A program made the translations under genes and the position numbers. Below, in pieces: positions 1-8,518 of a stretch of DNA of 64,000 nt (positions are counted from its first letter, which is position 1; every line of letters starts with the position of its first letter). Source of the stretch: Alphaproteobacteria bacterium (GTDB taxonomy: Bacteria > Pseudomonadota > Alphaproteobacteria > Rhizobiales > GCA-2746425); assembly GCA_024743215.1 (NCBI GenBank), contig JANSWZ010000010.1, positions 124,001-188,000 on the forward strand. The letters run 5' to 3'. The notes beneath the pieces are model-generated. The model ran no database searches. It saw nothing but the letters and a program-made list of their open reading frames with translations, and had not been told where the DNA came from.

Positions 1-474
1 ACCGAACTGCACCAAAGCCTGAAAACAACAATGATCTACGTGACCCACGATCAGGTGGAAGCCATGACAATGGCTGACAAGATTGTGGTGCTTCAGGCAG
101 GCAATATCGAACAAGTCGGTTCGCCTATGGAGCTTTATCATAAACCAGCAAATGTGTTTGTAGGCGGCTTCATTGGTTCACCCAAGATGAACATCATCAC
201 CGGTCCAGAGGCTGAAAAACTGGGTTCGCATACAATCGGTATCCGGCCCGAGCACACCATGGTCTCCAAAGAGCAGGGCACCTGGAAGGGTAAAGTTGGG
301 GTTTCCGAACACCTTGGCTCAGACACGTTCCTGCGTGTGCATGTCGAAGGCATGGACTTGTTTACAGTGCGTGCCGAGGGTGATGTTGATTTGCATCATG
401 GTGATGAGGTTTATCTGACACCTGTTATGGATCGTCTTCACCGCTTTGACAAAGACGGTTTGGCAGTCCGTTGA
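1..474 (+). CDS. Sugar/polyol ABC transporter ATP-binding protein (C-terminal part)
   Basis: The reading frame is open from base 1, so the gene starts upstream of the window; 157 C-terminal residues are visible. The switch-histidine motif [13 protein letters not shown] is at about residues 14-26, followed by the regulatory TOBE/OB region containing IGIRPEH. This layout is typical of MalK/UgpC/SmoK ATPases, which power import of sugars, polyols or glycerol-3-phosphate. The next two loci are a sorbitol-dehydrogenase remnant and mannitol 2-dehydrogenase, the order of the rhizobial and Rhodobacter smo/mtl operons. A SmoK-like role in sorbitol/mannitol import is therefore likely, but that is inferred from context. 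The Walker motifs and ABC signature lie outside the window. Confidence 0.9.
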   Translation, partial: TELHQSLKTTMIYVTHDQVEAMTMADKIVVLQAGNIEQVGSPMELYHKPANVFVGGFIGSPKMNIITGPEAEKLGSHTIGIRPEHTMVSKEQGTWKGKVGVSEHLGSDTFLRVHVEGMDLFTVRAEGDVDLHHGDEVYLTPVMDRLHRFDKDGLAVR

Positions 475-599
475 CACAGTCTGAGGGGCGAACGGTTTTG
501 TAACATGCGTAGCATGGGCATCCAGCGGCCGAACCGCTGGATGCCGCGTGTGACAAGTTCCAAATGTTACGATGATCGATGTTGCCCTCAGCTGTCTAA

Positions 600-866
600 A
601 ATAAAGTGCGGCAGAAACTGGTGCTGCCGTGCAATTTCTGCATCTGAAAGTGACGGCCATCGCTGGTACAGCACGGATGCTCCGTTCGCAAATACGAGAA
701 TTTGCCCCTTGGGGAGAAACGAAGACAAGTCGGCGAAAGCGTTCCATATGGGCGCATTGTAACCGCAGAGGGCTTGACAGGAGTGGCCGATTTTCTGGCG
801 TCACCCGATAGTACCGATGTGGTTGCACAGACCTACGACGCCGATGGTGGAAACTGGATGAGTTGA
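600..866 (+). pseudogene. Decayed C-terminal remnant of an SDR sorbitol dehydrogenase (polS/smoS-like)
   Basis: No intact ORF links the transporter gene and mtlK, but translation gives a recognisable SDR C-terminus. From base 631 one frame reads AISASESDGHRW, resembling the NAIAPGVVDGEHW segment of SmoS/PolS. Near base 690 the match shifts by one nucleotide and continues as KYENLPLGEKRRQVG, then GRIVTAEGLTG, ending in VAQTYDADGGNWMS and a TGA at 864-866. The Rossmann N-terminus and the YxxxK catalytic region are not recognisable. The terminal TGA overlaps the ATG of mtlK (TGATG), as expected of an old translationally coupled operon. The organism has probably lost this sorbitol dehydrogenase but kept the flanking genes. 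The family match is from memory of the SmoS C-terminus. Confidence 0.75.
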
Positions 867-2335
867 TGAATTCGACAAAATTGAACGAGACTGCTCTGCA
901 AAGCCTGCCAGACAATGTAGCCGTGCCCAAATATGATCGCAGCGCACTGAAAGCTGGCATCCTTCATATTGGTGTTGGGAACTTCCATCGGGCCCATCAG
1001 GCCGTCTATCTGAATGAGCTGTTTTCGCTGGGCGAAGATCACGATTGGGCGTTGGTTGGTGCAGGCATAAAACCCTATGACACAGCCATGCGTGAGCGAT
1101 TGCAGCAGCAGGATTGGTTGACAACGGTGGTTGAACTGGATCCGGAGGGCTTCACAGCCAAGGTGTCCGGTTCGATGATCGATTTTGTCGAAGTGGATCC
1201 TCAGGCTGTTATTGATAGATTGTCGTCTCCAGAGATACGCATCGTCTCCCTGACAATCACCGAAGGTGGCTATTTTATGGATGACCGCACAGGCGGTTTT
1301 GACCACAAGCACCCGGAAATCATTCACGATGTGAATAACCCTGACGCGCCGGAAACTGTGTTTGGTGTGATCATTGCCGCCATTCAAAAGCGCCGCGCAA
1401 ATGGGGTTGCACCCTTCACCGTGATGTCCTGTGACAATCTGCCGGAAAATGGCATCATCACTCGCCAGGCAGTTCTTGGCCTTGCCATGGACATGTCACC
1501 GGATCTGGAAAAGTGGATTGGAGACAATGTTTCCTTTCCCAACAGCATGGTTGATTGCATAACGCCGGCAACCTCGGATCGTGAGCGCGCAATGGTCGAA
1601 GAGCGTTTCGGCATCGTTGATGCAGTTCCTGTCGCCTGCGAACCGTTTCGCCAATGGGTTATGGAAGACAAATTTCCAGGCGGTCGGCCTGCGCTGGAAA
1701 AAGTCGGCGTGGAATTTGTGTCCGAAGTTGCACCCTATGAGTTGATGAAGCTGCGCATTCTCAATGGCGGTCACGCTGCGATTGCCTATCCCGCTGCATT
1801 GATGGGCTATCAATTCGTTCATGATGCAATGGCAGATCCACTCGTTGACGGGTTTCTGACCAAGCTGGAAACCTCGGAAATCATTCCAACAGTGACATCT
1901 GTGCCAGGTGTCGATTTCCAGAAATATCTGAAAAAGGTCCGCGAGCGTTTTTCCAACGCGGCGGTTGCCGATACCATTCCAAGGCTTTGCCTGGATGGCT
2001 CGAACCGACAGCCCAAATTCATACTTCCGACAATCATGGACAGGCTGTCAGGTGGAGAGAGCGTCGGCGGTCTGGCGCTGGAGGTTGCACTGTGGTGTCG
2101 TTATTGCGCTGGTACAGATGATGCTGGCAATGCAATTGAACTGGTCGACGAAAAGGCCTCACGTCTGACCGAGCATGCCATGCGTGCAAAAGACAATCCC
2201 TCGGCATTCCTGGAAATGACGGATATTTTCGGCCAATTGGGCGAAAACGCAGAATTTACAGAAGCGTTTTCTGCAGCTTTGGCCTCGCTATGGTCCAAAG
2301 GAACAAAAGCAACCCTGCAGACCTATCTGGCCTGA
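866..2335 (+). CDS. mtlK: Mannitol 2-dehydrogenase family protein
   Basis: Long-chain polyol dehydrogenase of 489 residues, expected to oxidise D-mannitol to D-fructose with NAD+. The N-terminus has the family motif GVGNFHRAHQAVYLN. The catalytic segment KLRILNGGH places Lys295, Asn300 and His303, the same numbering as the catalytic residues of Pseudomonas fluorescens mannitol 2-dehydrogenase. An ATG at 866 is chosen over an upstream in-frame TTG at 863 because it overlaps the stop of the decayed SDR gene (TGATG). It is the last gene of the polyol operon and converges on a YtoQ gene. Related enzymes include fructuronate reductase and arabinitol dehydrogenase, so the exact polyol is inferred. 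Confidence 0.9.
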   Translation: MNSTKLNETALQSLPDNVAVPKYDRSALKAGILHIGVGNFHRAHQAVYLNELFSLGEDHDWALVGAGIKPYDTAMRERLQQQDWLTTVVELDPEGFTAKVSGSMIDFVEVDPQAVIDRLSSPEIRIVSLTITEGGYFMDDRTGGFDHKHPEIIHDVNNPDAPETVFGVIIAAIQKRRANGVAPFTVMSCDNLPENGIITRQAVLGLAMDMSPDLEKWIGDNVSFPNSMVDCITPATSDRERAMVEERFGIVDAVPVACEPFRQWVMEDKFPGGRPALEKVGVEFVSEVAPYELMKLRILNGGHAAIAYPAALMGYQFVHDAMADPLVDGFLTKLETSEIIPTVTSVPGVDFQKYLKKVRERFSNAAVADTIPRLCLDGSNRQPKFILPTIMDRLSGGESVGGLALEVALWCRYCAGTDDAGNAIELVDEKASRLTEHAMRAKDNPSAFLEMTDIFGQLGENAEFTEAFSAALASLWSKGTKATLQTYLA

Positions 2336-2365
2336 CAGGGGCGTAGCCTACAGGGGACTGGTGAC

Positions 2366-2385
2366 AGAGTCTCTGAGGAGACTCT
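2366..2385. terminator. Hairpin between convergent mtlK and ytoQ-like genes
   Basis: AGAGTCTC and GAGACTCT form a perfect 8-bp stem around a TGAG loop, just past the mtlK stop and touching the stop codon of the minus-strand neighbour. There is no clear T-run on either side, so intrinsic termination is only plausible. Confidence 0.35.
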
Positions 2386-2818
2386 AGCTCAAAATGTAAC
2401 GCAGCATCTCAACAACTTGCTCGGGACGTTCCGCAACTGCAAGGGCTGCTGCATCAACTTCCTTCAACGCATGTTGATGGTCAGATCCATGTAGCACGAT
2501 CAGTGATTTGCCAAGCGCTGCCGCATAGCCGGCATCAAAAGCGGCATTCCATTGTTTGTATTTCTCGCCAAACCGCACAACAACAATGTCTGCGTCCTCA
2601 ATGCCTTTGCGCGTACGCATGGCATTGAGTTTCGCGCCTTTGTGATCGTGCCAGAACTTCTGATCTTCCGAGCCCATAATCGCAACGCCACAATCATCTG
2701 ACGCTGCATGGTCTGTCACCGGAGATGAAAACGATACGTTCAAATCGGCCGCGCCTGTCATGATTTCCTGGCGCCAATCGGTATGAATTTCCCCGGACAA
2801 ATATACTTTAAGATTCAT
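2384..2818 (-). CDS. YtoQ family protein
   Basis: A 144-residue soluble protein of the YtoQ family, whose function is not established. It starts MNLKVYLSGEIHTDWR and has the family core with GSEDQKFWHDHKGAK, MRTRKGIEDADIVVVRFGE and QWNAAFDAGYAAALGKS, which resembles a nucleoside 2-deoxyribosyltransferase-like fold. An in-frame upstream start at 2878 would add 20 residues with no family resemblance, so the ATG at 2818 is preferred. It is monocistronic and divergent from znuA, with about 270 bases between the two start codons. Confidence 0.8.
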   Translation of the reverse strand: MNLKVYLSGEIHTDWRQEIMTGAADLNVSFSSPVTDHAASDDCGVAIMGSEDQKFWHDHKGAKLNAMRTRKGIEDADIVVVRFGEKYKQWNAAFDAGYAAALGKSLIVLHGSDHQHALKEVDAAALAVAERPEQVVEMLRYILS

Positions 2819-3049
2819 AAGATCACATTTCCTGACTGAATTTTTGGCATCGATCGCAATGGAGTGCCAGTGATGCAACTCTTATTGGCGATCATAGTTT
2901 GGCTGGCACTACCATGTTTGTCCTCTTTTTACAAAATGCCAGAAACGATAAAGAAAGCACCCGAAAAACATCCGGACTGAACAACCGCAGAGCATGTTCA
3001 AAAACAGCTTTGAAAACCACTTGCAACAGAGGAGAAATCCGTTTATCAA

Positions 3050-3068
3050 AACGTAACTTTATAACATT
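3050..3068. promoter_or_regulatory. Candidate Zur box upstream of znuA
   Basis: The sequence AACGTAACTTTATAACATT has a right half (ATAACATT) and a 3-base spacing like the alphaproteobacterial Zur operator (AATGTTAT-N3-ATAACATT). The left half matches at 5 of 8 positions. It ends 16 bases before the znuA ATG, a good position for zinc-dependent repression. The consensus is recalled, not searched. Confidence 0.5.
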
Positions 3069-3084
3069 AACTCTAGGATCATCT

Positions 3085-4356
3085 ATGGCTTTCGCTCGTT
3101 CTCTCACTCATGCATTTTTACTAAGTGGCATTGTCAGCTTTGGATTTGCTCAGTCAGACGGCTACGCTCAGGAACAGGGTTTGCGGGTTTTGACGTCTAT
3201 CAAGCCGATACATTCACTGGTATCTGGGGTCATGTCAGGTGTCGGAGAAGCGGAACTGCTGTTGGATGGGGCATCTTCTCCGCACACCTATAGTCTGAAG
3301 CCATCACAGGCGCGCAGTCTTCAGGAGGCTGATGTCATTTTCTGGGTTAGTGACGAACTGGAAGTGTTTCTTGAAAAACCTTTGGAAACTCTGGGTCAAA
3401 ACGCGCGTATCGTTGCCCTTGAAGATGTGCCTGGCCTGACAAAGCTGGCCTTCCGCGAAGGTGGCGCATTTGATGCCCATGAAGACCATGGAGCACATGA
3501 AGGTCATGCAGATCATGAAGATCATGAAGAGCATGCAGATCACGAAGATCATGCAGATCATGCAGATCACGAAGATCATGCAGATCATGCAGATCATGCA
3601 GATCATGAAGATCATGAAGATCATGAAGAGCATGCAGATCACGAAGATCATGCAGATCATGCAGATCATGCAGATCATGAAAATCACGAAGATCATGAAA
3701 AGCATGCAGCTCACAATGATCACAAAGAGCATGCAGCTCATGAAGAGCACAAAGAACATGAGGCCCAAAACGAGCAGCACGAACATCACGATGACAAGGA
3801 AGAGGGCCATCATGCAGAAGCGCATGAGCACGCAGAATCAGATCCTCATATCTGGTTGGACCCGGTCAATGCCGGATTGCTTGTCTCGCACATCGCCAGC
3901 GTATTGTCGGACAAAGATTCCGCCAACGCGGCAAAGTATAACGCCAATGCCGCAGCAATGCAGGAGCAGTTAACGCTGTTGGCCAGTGACGTCGACGCGC
4001 TTTTGAAGCCGGTCGCTGATCGTCCGTTTGTGGTGTTCCACGATGCCTATCACTATTTTGAAGATCGCTTTGGTCTGCAGGCCGCTGGGTCGCTAACCAT
4101 CAGTCCAGAAACAATGCCTGGAGCTGCAAGGCTGGCTGAGATCAAACAGAAATTGAATGATGTGGAGGCAGCCTGCATCTTCTCTGAACCACAATTTCAG
4201 TCCCGCATCGTTGATGTTGCCCGTGAAGGCACCAACGCAAAGGCTGGGCTTTTGGATCCCTTAGGCATGGATCTGGAAAAAGGTCCGGATCTGTATGATA
4301 AACTCATCAGAGAAATGGCAAACAGCTTCCACGATTGTCTGGCAGATGGGGCCTGA
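3085..4356 (+). CDS. znuA: Zinc ABC transporter substrate-binding protein ZnuA with an exceptionally long His/Asp-rich loop
   Basis: Cluster A-I periplasmic zinc-binding protein of 423 residues. The start at 3085 gives a signal peptide (MAFARSLTHAFLLSG..., ending near YAQE); an upstream in-frame start at 2899 would put the hydrophobic segment far inside. The mature part has TSIKPIHSLVSGVM, the first ligand region SSPHTYSLKPSQ, then DPHIWLDP, FHDAYHYFEDRFG and a C-terminal DPLGMD, all family hallmarks. Between the first and second ligand regions lies a roughly 120-residue loop (about residues 131-252) of HADHEDH-like units, far longer than the usual His-rich loop. No znuB or znuC is adjacent, so the transporter partner must lie elsewhere. 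It has a candidate Zur box and ends three bases before the convergent reductase gene. Confidence 0.93.
   Translation: MAFARSLTHAFLLSGIVSFGFAQSDGYAQEQGLRVLTSIKPIHSLVSGVMSGVGEAELLLDGASSPHTYSLKPSQARSLQEADVIFWVSDELEVFLEKPLETLGQNARIVALEDVPGLTKLAFREGGAFDAHEDHGAHEGHADHEDHEEHADHEDHADHADHEDHADHADHADHEDHEDHEEHADHEDHADHADHADHENHEDHEKHAAHNDHKEHAAHEEHKEHEAQNEQHEHHDDKEEGHHAEAHEHAESDPHIWLDPVNAGLLVSHIASVLSDKDSANAAKYNANAAAMQEQLTLLASDVDALLKPVADRPFVVFHDAYHYFEDRFGLQAAGSLTISPETMPGAARLAEIKQKLNDVEAACIFSEPQFQSRIVDVAREGTNAKAGLLDPLGMDLEKGPDLYDKLIREMANSFHDCLADGA
3475..3840 (+). repeat. Tandem 9-base repeat coding the His/Asp loop of ZnuA
   Basis: Dozens of near-identical units of the type CATGCAGAT or CATGAAGAT run in frame through this stretch, coding HAD, HED and HEE triplets. 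Units are most uniform at about 3500-3700 and drift towards the 3' end. Copy-number change by slippage in steps of 9 bases would keep the frame. The opposite strand reads as an artefactual Met/Ile/Cys-rich ORF. Confidence 0.9.
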
Positions 4357-4359
4357 GTT

Positions 4360-5346
4360 TCAAGACCCAACATGCTCCCGACCGTGAGGCTCTAACCAGT
4401 CCAGCAATGGTCCAACCGGTACAATTCCGCTTGAATTCACCCGTTTCTGGCTTTGATAATAATGCATTTTCGCGTGATCCAGATTGATGGTGCTCTCGAT
4501 GTCGGGCCATTGATACAGATCACGCGTGTAGGCCCATAGATTGGGATAGTCGACCAGACGCGCCAAGTTGCATTTGAAATGGCCGACATAAATCGGGTCG
4601 AACCGCGAAAGGGTCGGAAACAGCCGCCAGTCCGCTTCGCTTGGCGCATTGCCGACCAGAAAGCGAGAATGAGCCAGGCGCTCTTCCAGCATGTCGAATG
4701 TCTGGAAGAGCGGAAAGACAGCCTCTTCATAGGCGTCTTGATTGGTAGCAAAACCAGCTTTGTAGACCCCGTTATTGATGGTGTCATAGATTACGTCATT
4801 GAGGCGGTCGATATCATCCCGTTTATGGACTGGGTAAAAATCTCCTGATTTTGCCCCCACAGTGTCGAACGCGGAATTGAGCATCCGGATGATCTCGGAG
4901 GATTCATTGGACACGATGGTCTCGCGCTTCCTGTCCCACAGTACGGGGATTGTGACGCGACCGGAAAAGACGGGATCAGCTTTCAGATAGAGTTTGTACA
5001 GCAGATCAGTACCATACAGCTTGTCGCCAACAATGCCCTCCTCATCCGGCTGGAAAGTCCAACCATTTTCACCATTGATCCAATGGACCAAGGATGCATC
5101 GACGATATCTTCCAGTCCCTTCAGAGCGCGGTAAATCAAGGTTCGGTGTGCCCACGGGCAGGAATAGGACACATACAGATGATAGCGGCCGGGCTCGGCC
5201 GTGAAGCCATCGCTTCCGGAGGGCCCCGCAGTGCCATCTGCGGTTACCCAGTTGCGGAATTGGGCATCGGCTCGGACAAATTTACCGCCTGATGACTTCG
5301 TATCGTGCCATTGATCCCGCCATTCGCCGTCTACAAGGAGGCCCAT
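4360..5346 (-). CDS. Glutathionyl-hydroquinone reductase (Xi-class glutathione S-transferase)
   Basis: A 328-residue protein of the YqjG/PcpF/ECM4 family, which reduces glutathionyl-hydroquinones with glutathione. The thioredoxin-fold half has the catalytic motif YSCPWAHR with Cys63, followed by TIPVLWDR and IVSNESSEIIRMLN. The all-helical C-terminal half contains YKAGFATNQDAYE and the FPTLSRFDPIYVGHFKCN segment characteristic of the family. The ATG at 5346 gives MGLLVDGEW; a longer ORF reaching 5424 has no family similarity in its extension. It converges on znuA. A perfect palindrome lies about 70 bases upstream of the start and may be its operator. Confidence 0.9.
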   Translation of the reverse strand: MGLLVDGEWRDQWHDTKSSGGKFVRADAQFRNWVTADGTAGPSGSDGFTAEPGRYHLYVSYSCPWAHRTLIYRALKGLEDIVDASLVHWINGENGWTFQPDEEGIVGDKLYGTDLLYKLYLKADPVFSGRVTIPVLWDRKRETIVSNESSEIIRMLNSAFDTVGAKSGDFYPVHKRDDIDRLNDVIYDTINNGVYKAGFATNQDAYEEAVFPLFQTFDMLEERLAHSRFLVGNAPSEADWRLFPTLSRFDPIYVGHFKCNLARLVDYPNLWAYTRDLYQWPDIESTINLDHAKMHYYQSQKRVNSSGIVPVGPLLDWLEPHGREHVGS

Positions 5347-5414
5347 AAAATTCTCCAAATTCACAATGCATGTTGAAGCTTGGAGACCTCGCACATTCAG
5401 AAAATGAATACAAT

Positions 5415-5431
5415 CTGAACACAATGTTCAG
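5415..5431. promoter_or_regulatory. 17-bp palindrome, candidate operator
   Basis: CTGAACA-CAA-TGTTCAG has perfect 7-base arms around a 3-base centre. It lies in the 187-base gap between the divergent hydroquinone reductase (start 5346) and secreted protein (start 5534) genes. The binding protein is unknown; no regulator gene is adjacent. Confidence 0.4.
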
Positions 5432-5533
5432 TAAATCTATCAGAATTGTAATGTAGAACGGTATTATTGAAATCAGCCGTCTTCGGGCTTTGCTTGGTCG
5501 AAATGGCAAACCAGACTTTTGGGAGGAAACATC

Positions 5534-6259
5534 ATGGCTTTCGCATTCTTGAAACAAGTATCCATCGGGCTGCGCAGCATCAGCGCTGCGTCTGTTCTAG
5601 TCGCCGGATTTGCCGGTGGCGCTGTGCTGCAATTCAGCACCGAGGCGGAAGCCGCTACACGGACAATCAGTTGCCCGGTCGACAAGGCACGGCGCGAAGT
5701 CACGACCGCCTTGCCTGATGGCTGGTGGAGCACGCCGATTATCACATCACTTCGAACCACAAAGATTGTTGAAATTGGCGGGCGCAAAGCTTTGCAGTGT
5801 GATTACGGTCCGTCTGGCAAAATTCAGCGCTACGCACCAAATCGCTCGACATGTGAAGCGCGTCCAGGCGGTTTCAGATGCGAAATTCGCGCTGCGGCTG
5901 GCCCACGGACATTTTCGACTGGCGAAATCAACATACCCCAAACCTATCTTGCCGATCTGGATCGTGGCCGTGTAGGCAGCGCCGGTGCTGACATCTGGTT
6001 TCAGGCAGAAACGCGTGACCTGCTGTATCTGGCACCGCGAAATGGCGCACAGATTGGTGTTGGAAATCGATCAAACCGTGGCTATCGCGGTTGCTCCAGA
6101 GCCCGCTATACCACAGAGCGTGTGTCTTTGAGGGATGTGCCGGTTGGATCTTATGTCTGCGTCAAAACCAATAAGGGACGCATCAGCCAGTTCCGGGTGA
6201 ACCGCATTTCAGGTGGATCACCAAAAACCGTTACCATTGGCTACACAACATTTGAATAA
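5534..6259 (+). CDS. Secreted hypothetical protein
   Basis: A 241-residue protein with a signal peptide (hydrophobic SAASVLVAGFAGGAVLQF, likely cleavage after EAEAA). Start at the ATG preceded by a GGGAGGA ribosome site; an in-frame TTG at 5519 lacks one. The mature part has five visible Cys residues, which could form disulfides in the periplasm. The C-terminal 40 residues (YVCVKTNKGRISQFRVN followed by a GYTT ending) match a beta-rich tail I recognise from various bacterial exported or membrane proteins. No enzymatic motif is evident. A strong terminator follows, so it is transcribed alone. Confidence 0.75.
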   Translation: MAFAFLKQVSIGLRSISAASVLVAGFAGGAVLQFSTEAEAATRTISCPVDKARREVTTALPDGWWSTPIITSLRTTKIVEIGGRKALQCDYGPSGKIQRYAPNRSTCEARPGGFRCEIRAAAGPRTFSTGEINIPQTYLADLDRGRVGSAGADIWFQAETRDLLYLAPRNGAQIGVGNRSNRGYRGCSRARYTTERVSLRDVPVGSYVCVKTNKGRISQFRVNRISGGSPKTVTIGYTTFE

Positions 6260-6292
6260 TCGCATAATAAGTAGCAGACACTGATTGAAAAA

Positions 6293-6329
6293 CCGCCAGA
6301 TGGCCCCGTCATCTGGCGGATCATTTTTT
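6293..6329 (+). terminator. Rho-independent terminator
   Basis: A perfect 10-bp stem (CCGCCAGATG / CATCTGGCGG) with a 7-base loop is followed by a run of six T. It lies 33 bases after the secreted-protein stop, just before the next gene. Confidence 0.85.
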
Positions 6330-6340
6330 GAGGCGCATTC

Positions 6341-7228
6341 ATGACTGATATTCAAATTGCCGTACCTGCAGCCAATTGGTGTGGTGAAGGACCGCTCTGG
6401 TCAGCCAAAGATCAGGCGCTGTACTGGACCGATATCAATCGCTTTTTGCTGCAACGCTATCATCCGGAATCGGCAAGTGTTCGCTATTGGATATTTGATG
6501 AACCTGTCTGTGCCACCGGGTTGACGGACACGCCAGGGCTTCTTGTGCTGGCATTGGGATCAAAGCTGATCTTATGGAATGAAGCGACAGATGAGCGAAC
6601 AGACTTTGCCACACCAGAGACAAATCTGCCTGCCAGTCGTCTGAATGATGGTCGCCCCAGTCCTTTCGGTGATTTCTGGATTGGTTCCATGCAGAACAAT
6701 GTCAACGAAAACGGCCAGGGTCAGCCTGTGTCCGATCCTCATCTTGGAACCCTGTATCGCGTCCGCAATGATGCCAGTGTAACGGTCCAGGATCGTGACC
6801 TTGGCATATCAAACACACTGTGCTGGTCGCCCGACGGGACTATCTTCTATTTCGGAGACACGCTGCAGAACACAATTTTTGCCTGGGATTACGATGTTGC
6901 AACCGGGGAAATTACCAACAAGCGCCCCTTCTTTTCCGACTTTGAACGCGGACGGCCAGATGGGTCTGCCATTGATTCAGACGGTTACATCTGGAACGCG
7001 CGTTATGGAGGTTCCTGCATTGTGCGGGTCGCGCCAGATGGTTCAGTCGACCGTGTCGTAGACATGCCGGTCAGTAATTTGACCAGCTGTACATTTGGCG
7101 GACCTGATTTGAAGACACTTTATGTCACAAGCGCCGCTCAACCCGGCGAATTGCACGCTGGCAGTGTGTTTTCAATCGCCGTGGATGTGGCCGGACATCC
7201 GGAAAATGTGTTCTCCCTCAAAGGCTGA
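6341..7228 (+). CDS. SMP-30/gluconolactonase/LRE family protein
   Basis: A 295-residue six-bladed propeller lactonase. Metal-binding features of the family are visible: Glu16 in GEGPLW, the SRLNDGRPSPFGDFWIG segment, Asn in NTLCWSPDG and Asp in DGSAIDSDGYIW. Members hydrolyse sugar lactones such as glucono-, galactono- or arabinono-lactone in oxidative sugar catabolism. The exact sugar cannot be read from sequence, and no sugar dehydrogenase is directly adjacent. It begins 11 bases after the terminator of the upstream gene and converges on puuB, the two stops being six bases apart. Confidence 0.88.
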   Translation: MTDIQIAVPAANWCGEGPLWSAKDQALYWTDINRFLLQRYHPESASVRYWIFDEPVCATGLTDTPGLLVLALGSKLILWNEATDERTDFATPETNLPASRLNDGRPSPFGDFWIGSMQNNVNENGQGQPVSDPHLGTLYRVRNDASVTVQDRDLGISNTLCWSPDGTIFYFGDTLQNTIFAWDYDVATGEITNKRPFFSDFERGRPDGSAIDSDGYIWNARYGGSCIVRVAPDGSVDRVVDMPVSNLTSCTFGGPDLKTLYVTSAAQPGELHAGSVFSIAVDVAGHPENVFSLKG

Positions 7229-7234
7229 ATTCAG

Positions 7235-8518
7235 CTAAAACCGATCTCGCAGCGCATACCACCCCATGCCAAGAGCAAGCGTTGCTGAGCGCAGAAACCT
7301 GCCGCCGGGAAAGGGCGGTATTGGCAAGTCGGCGTAAAGGTCCAGACGGTCGGACTGGCCCAACGCTGCTTCAGCCAGTATCTGCCCGGCCAATGGCGCC
7401 ACTGTCACGCCCTGACCCGAAAACCCTGCTGCAGCGAACACGTTTTCCTTCAACATCTGCACATATGGAACGCGGTGGACTGTAACGGCCAAAGTACCGC
7501 CCCAGGCATATTCAATCGCCACATCTTTGAACTGGGGATAGATCGCCGACAAGGGTTTGCGCACAAAGCCCTCAATGTCATTGGGGAAGTTGGGCGAGTA
7601 ATTTTCGCCACCGCCAAACAATAGGCGTTTGTCGGCGCTCATGCGCCAGTAATTCACAACAAACCGGCTGTCCGACGCGCACTCATCGCCTGGCAACGGA
7701 ATTTCGGCTTCGGTCAACGGCCTTGTGGCAGCAATGAAGTTGTTGATCGGCATGACACGGGCATCCACTTTCGGAACCAGACCGCCAACATAGCCATTGC
7801 CGCAAATCAGGATTTTGCCGGCCCGCACTGTGCCATCAGGTGTTGTCAGGGTTGGATGACCCCAATCCGTGATTTCCTGTACGGGGGTGTTCTCATAAAT
7901 GTCGGCCCCTTCCAGGAGTGCCGCTTCAGCCAGACCCAAAGCAAACTTCAGTGGATGCAGGTGACCGGCTGTCGGGTCGTAAATGGCGCCGTGATACGCG
8001 TCCGTGCCGAGCCTTTGAGCGGTCTCTTCCTGATCAAGCCAACTGACCGGATGGTCGTAATGCGCATTTAGAAGGGCAACCTGATCCTGGTACTCGGTGA
8101 CAAACCGTTTTTTATGCACCGCATGGATCAGACCAGGCTTCAGATCGCACGAGATTTTGTAGTGCTCGATCAGGCTGTGAACCAATCGTTTGGCATCTTC
8201 GCCCATCTTGAAAAACTTTTGGGAGATAGCGCGATTGTAACGCGCTTCAAACCACTCAGGCTCTTGTCGCTGCCCTGAATGAATCTGCCCGCCATTGCGC
8301 CCCGAGGCACCCCATCCCACACGGTTGGCTTCAAGAACTGCAACCTTTTTGCCAGCCTTCGCCAGATGAAGCGCTGCACTGAGGCCGGTATAGCCACCTC
8401 CGATAATCGCAACATCAAGCTTGATGTCACCTTTCAAAGACCGCCTTTTCTCAAGCAGGGGGGCGGTCGCTGTGTAGTAGCTGTTCTGCGGATAGGGAGT
8501 GCCGCCAGCATTGTTCAT
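7235..8518 (-). CDS. puuB: FAD-dependent gamma-glutamylputrescine oxidase-like protein
   Basis: A 427-residue DAO-family flavoenzyme. The FAD dinucleotide fold (VAIIGGGYTGLSAALHLAKAG) is near residues 36-56, followed by GWGASGRNGGQIHSG, typical of PuuB/OrdL-type oxidases. The C-terminal FAD motif AAAGFSGQGVTVAPLAG is intact. PuuB oxidises gamma-glutamylputrescine to the aldehyde with hydrogen peroxide release. Its start overlaps the stop of the upstream aminotransferase (8515-8518), and a glutamine-synthetase-like gamma-glutamylputrescine synthetase is first in the operon. Context makes polyamine catabolism likely, though related oxidases act on other secondary amines. Confidence 0.85.
   Translation of the reverse strand: MNNAGGTPYPQNSYYTATAPLLEKRRSLKGDIKLDVAIIGGGYTGLSAALHLAKAGKKVAVLEANRVGWGASGRNGGQIHSGQRQEPEWFEARYNRAISQKFFKMGEDAKRLVHSLIEHYKISCDLKPGLIHAVHKKRFVTEYQDQVALLNAHYDHPVSWLDQEETAQRLGTDAYHGAIYDPTAGHLHPLKFALGLAEAALLEGADIYENTPVQEITDWGHPTLTTPDGTVRAGKILICGNGYVGGLVPKVDARVMPINNFIAATRPLTEAEIPLPGDECASDSRFVVNYWRMSADKRLLFGGGENYSPNFPNDIEGFVRKPLSAIYPQFKDVAIEYAWGGTLAVTVHRVPYVQMLKENVFAAAGFSGQGVTVAPLAGQILAEAALGQSDRLDLYADLPIPPFPGGRFLRSATLALGMGWYALRDRF

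Noticed and set aside
319-960. Minus-strand 213-codon ORF across the end of the ABC gene and the pseudogene
   Set aside because: It overlaps the ABC gene and the recognisable SDR remnant in antisense and its translation resembles nothing.
3304-3831. Minus-strand ORF rich in Met, Ile and Cys opposite the ZnuA loop
   Set aside because: It is the antisense reading of the 9-base His/Asp repeat; periodicity alone keeps it open, and it has no start context or family.
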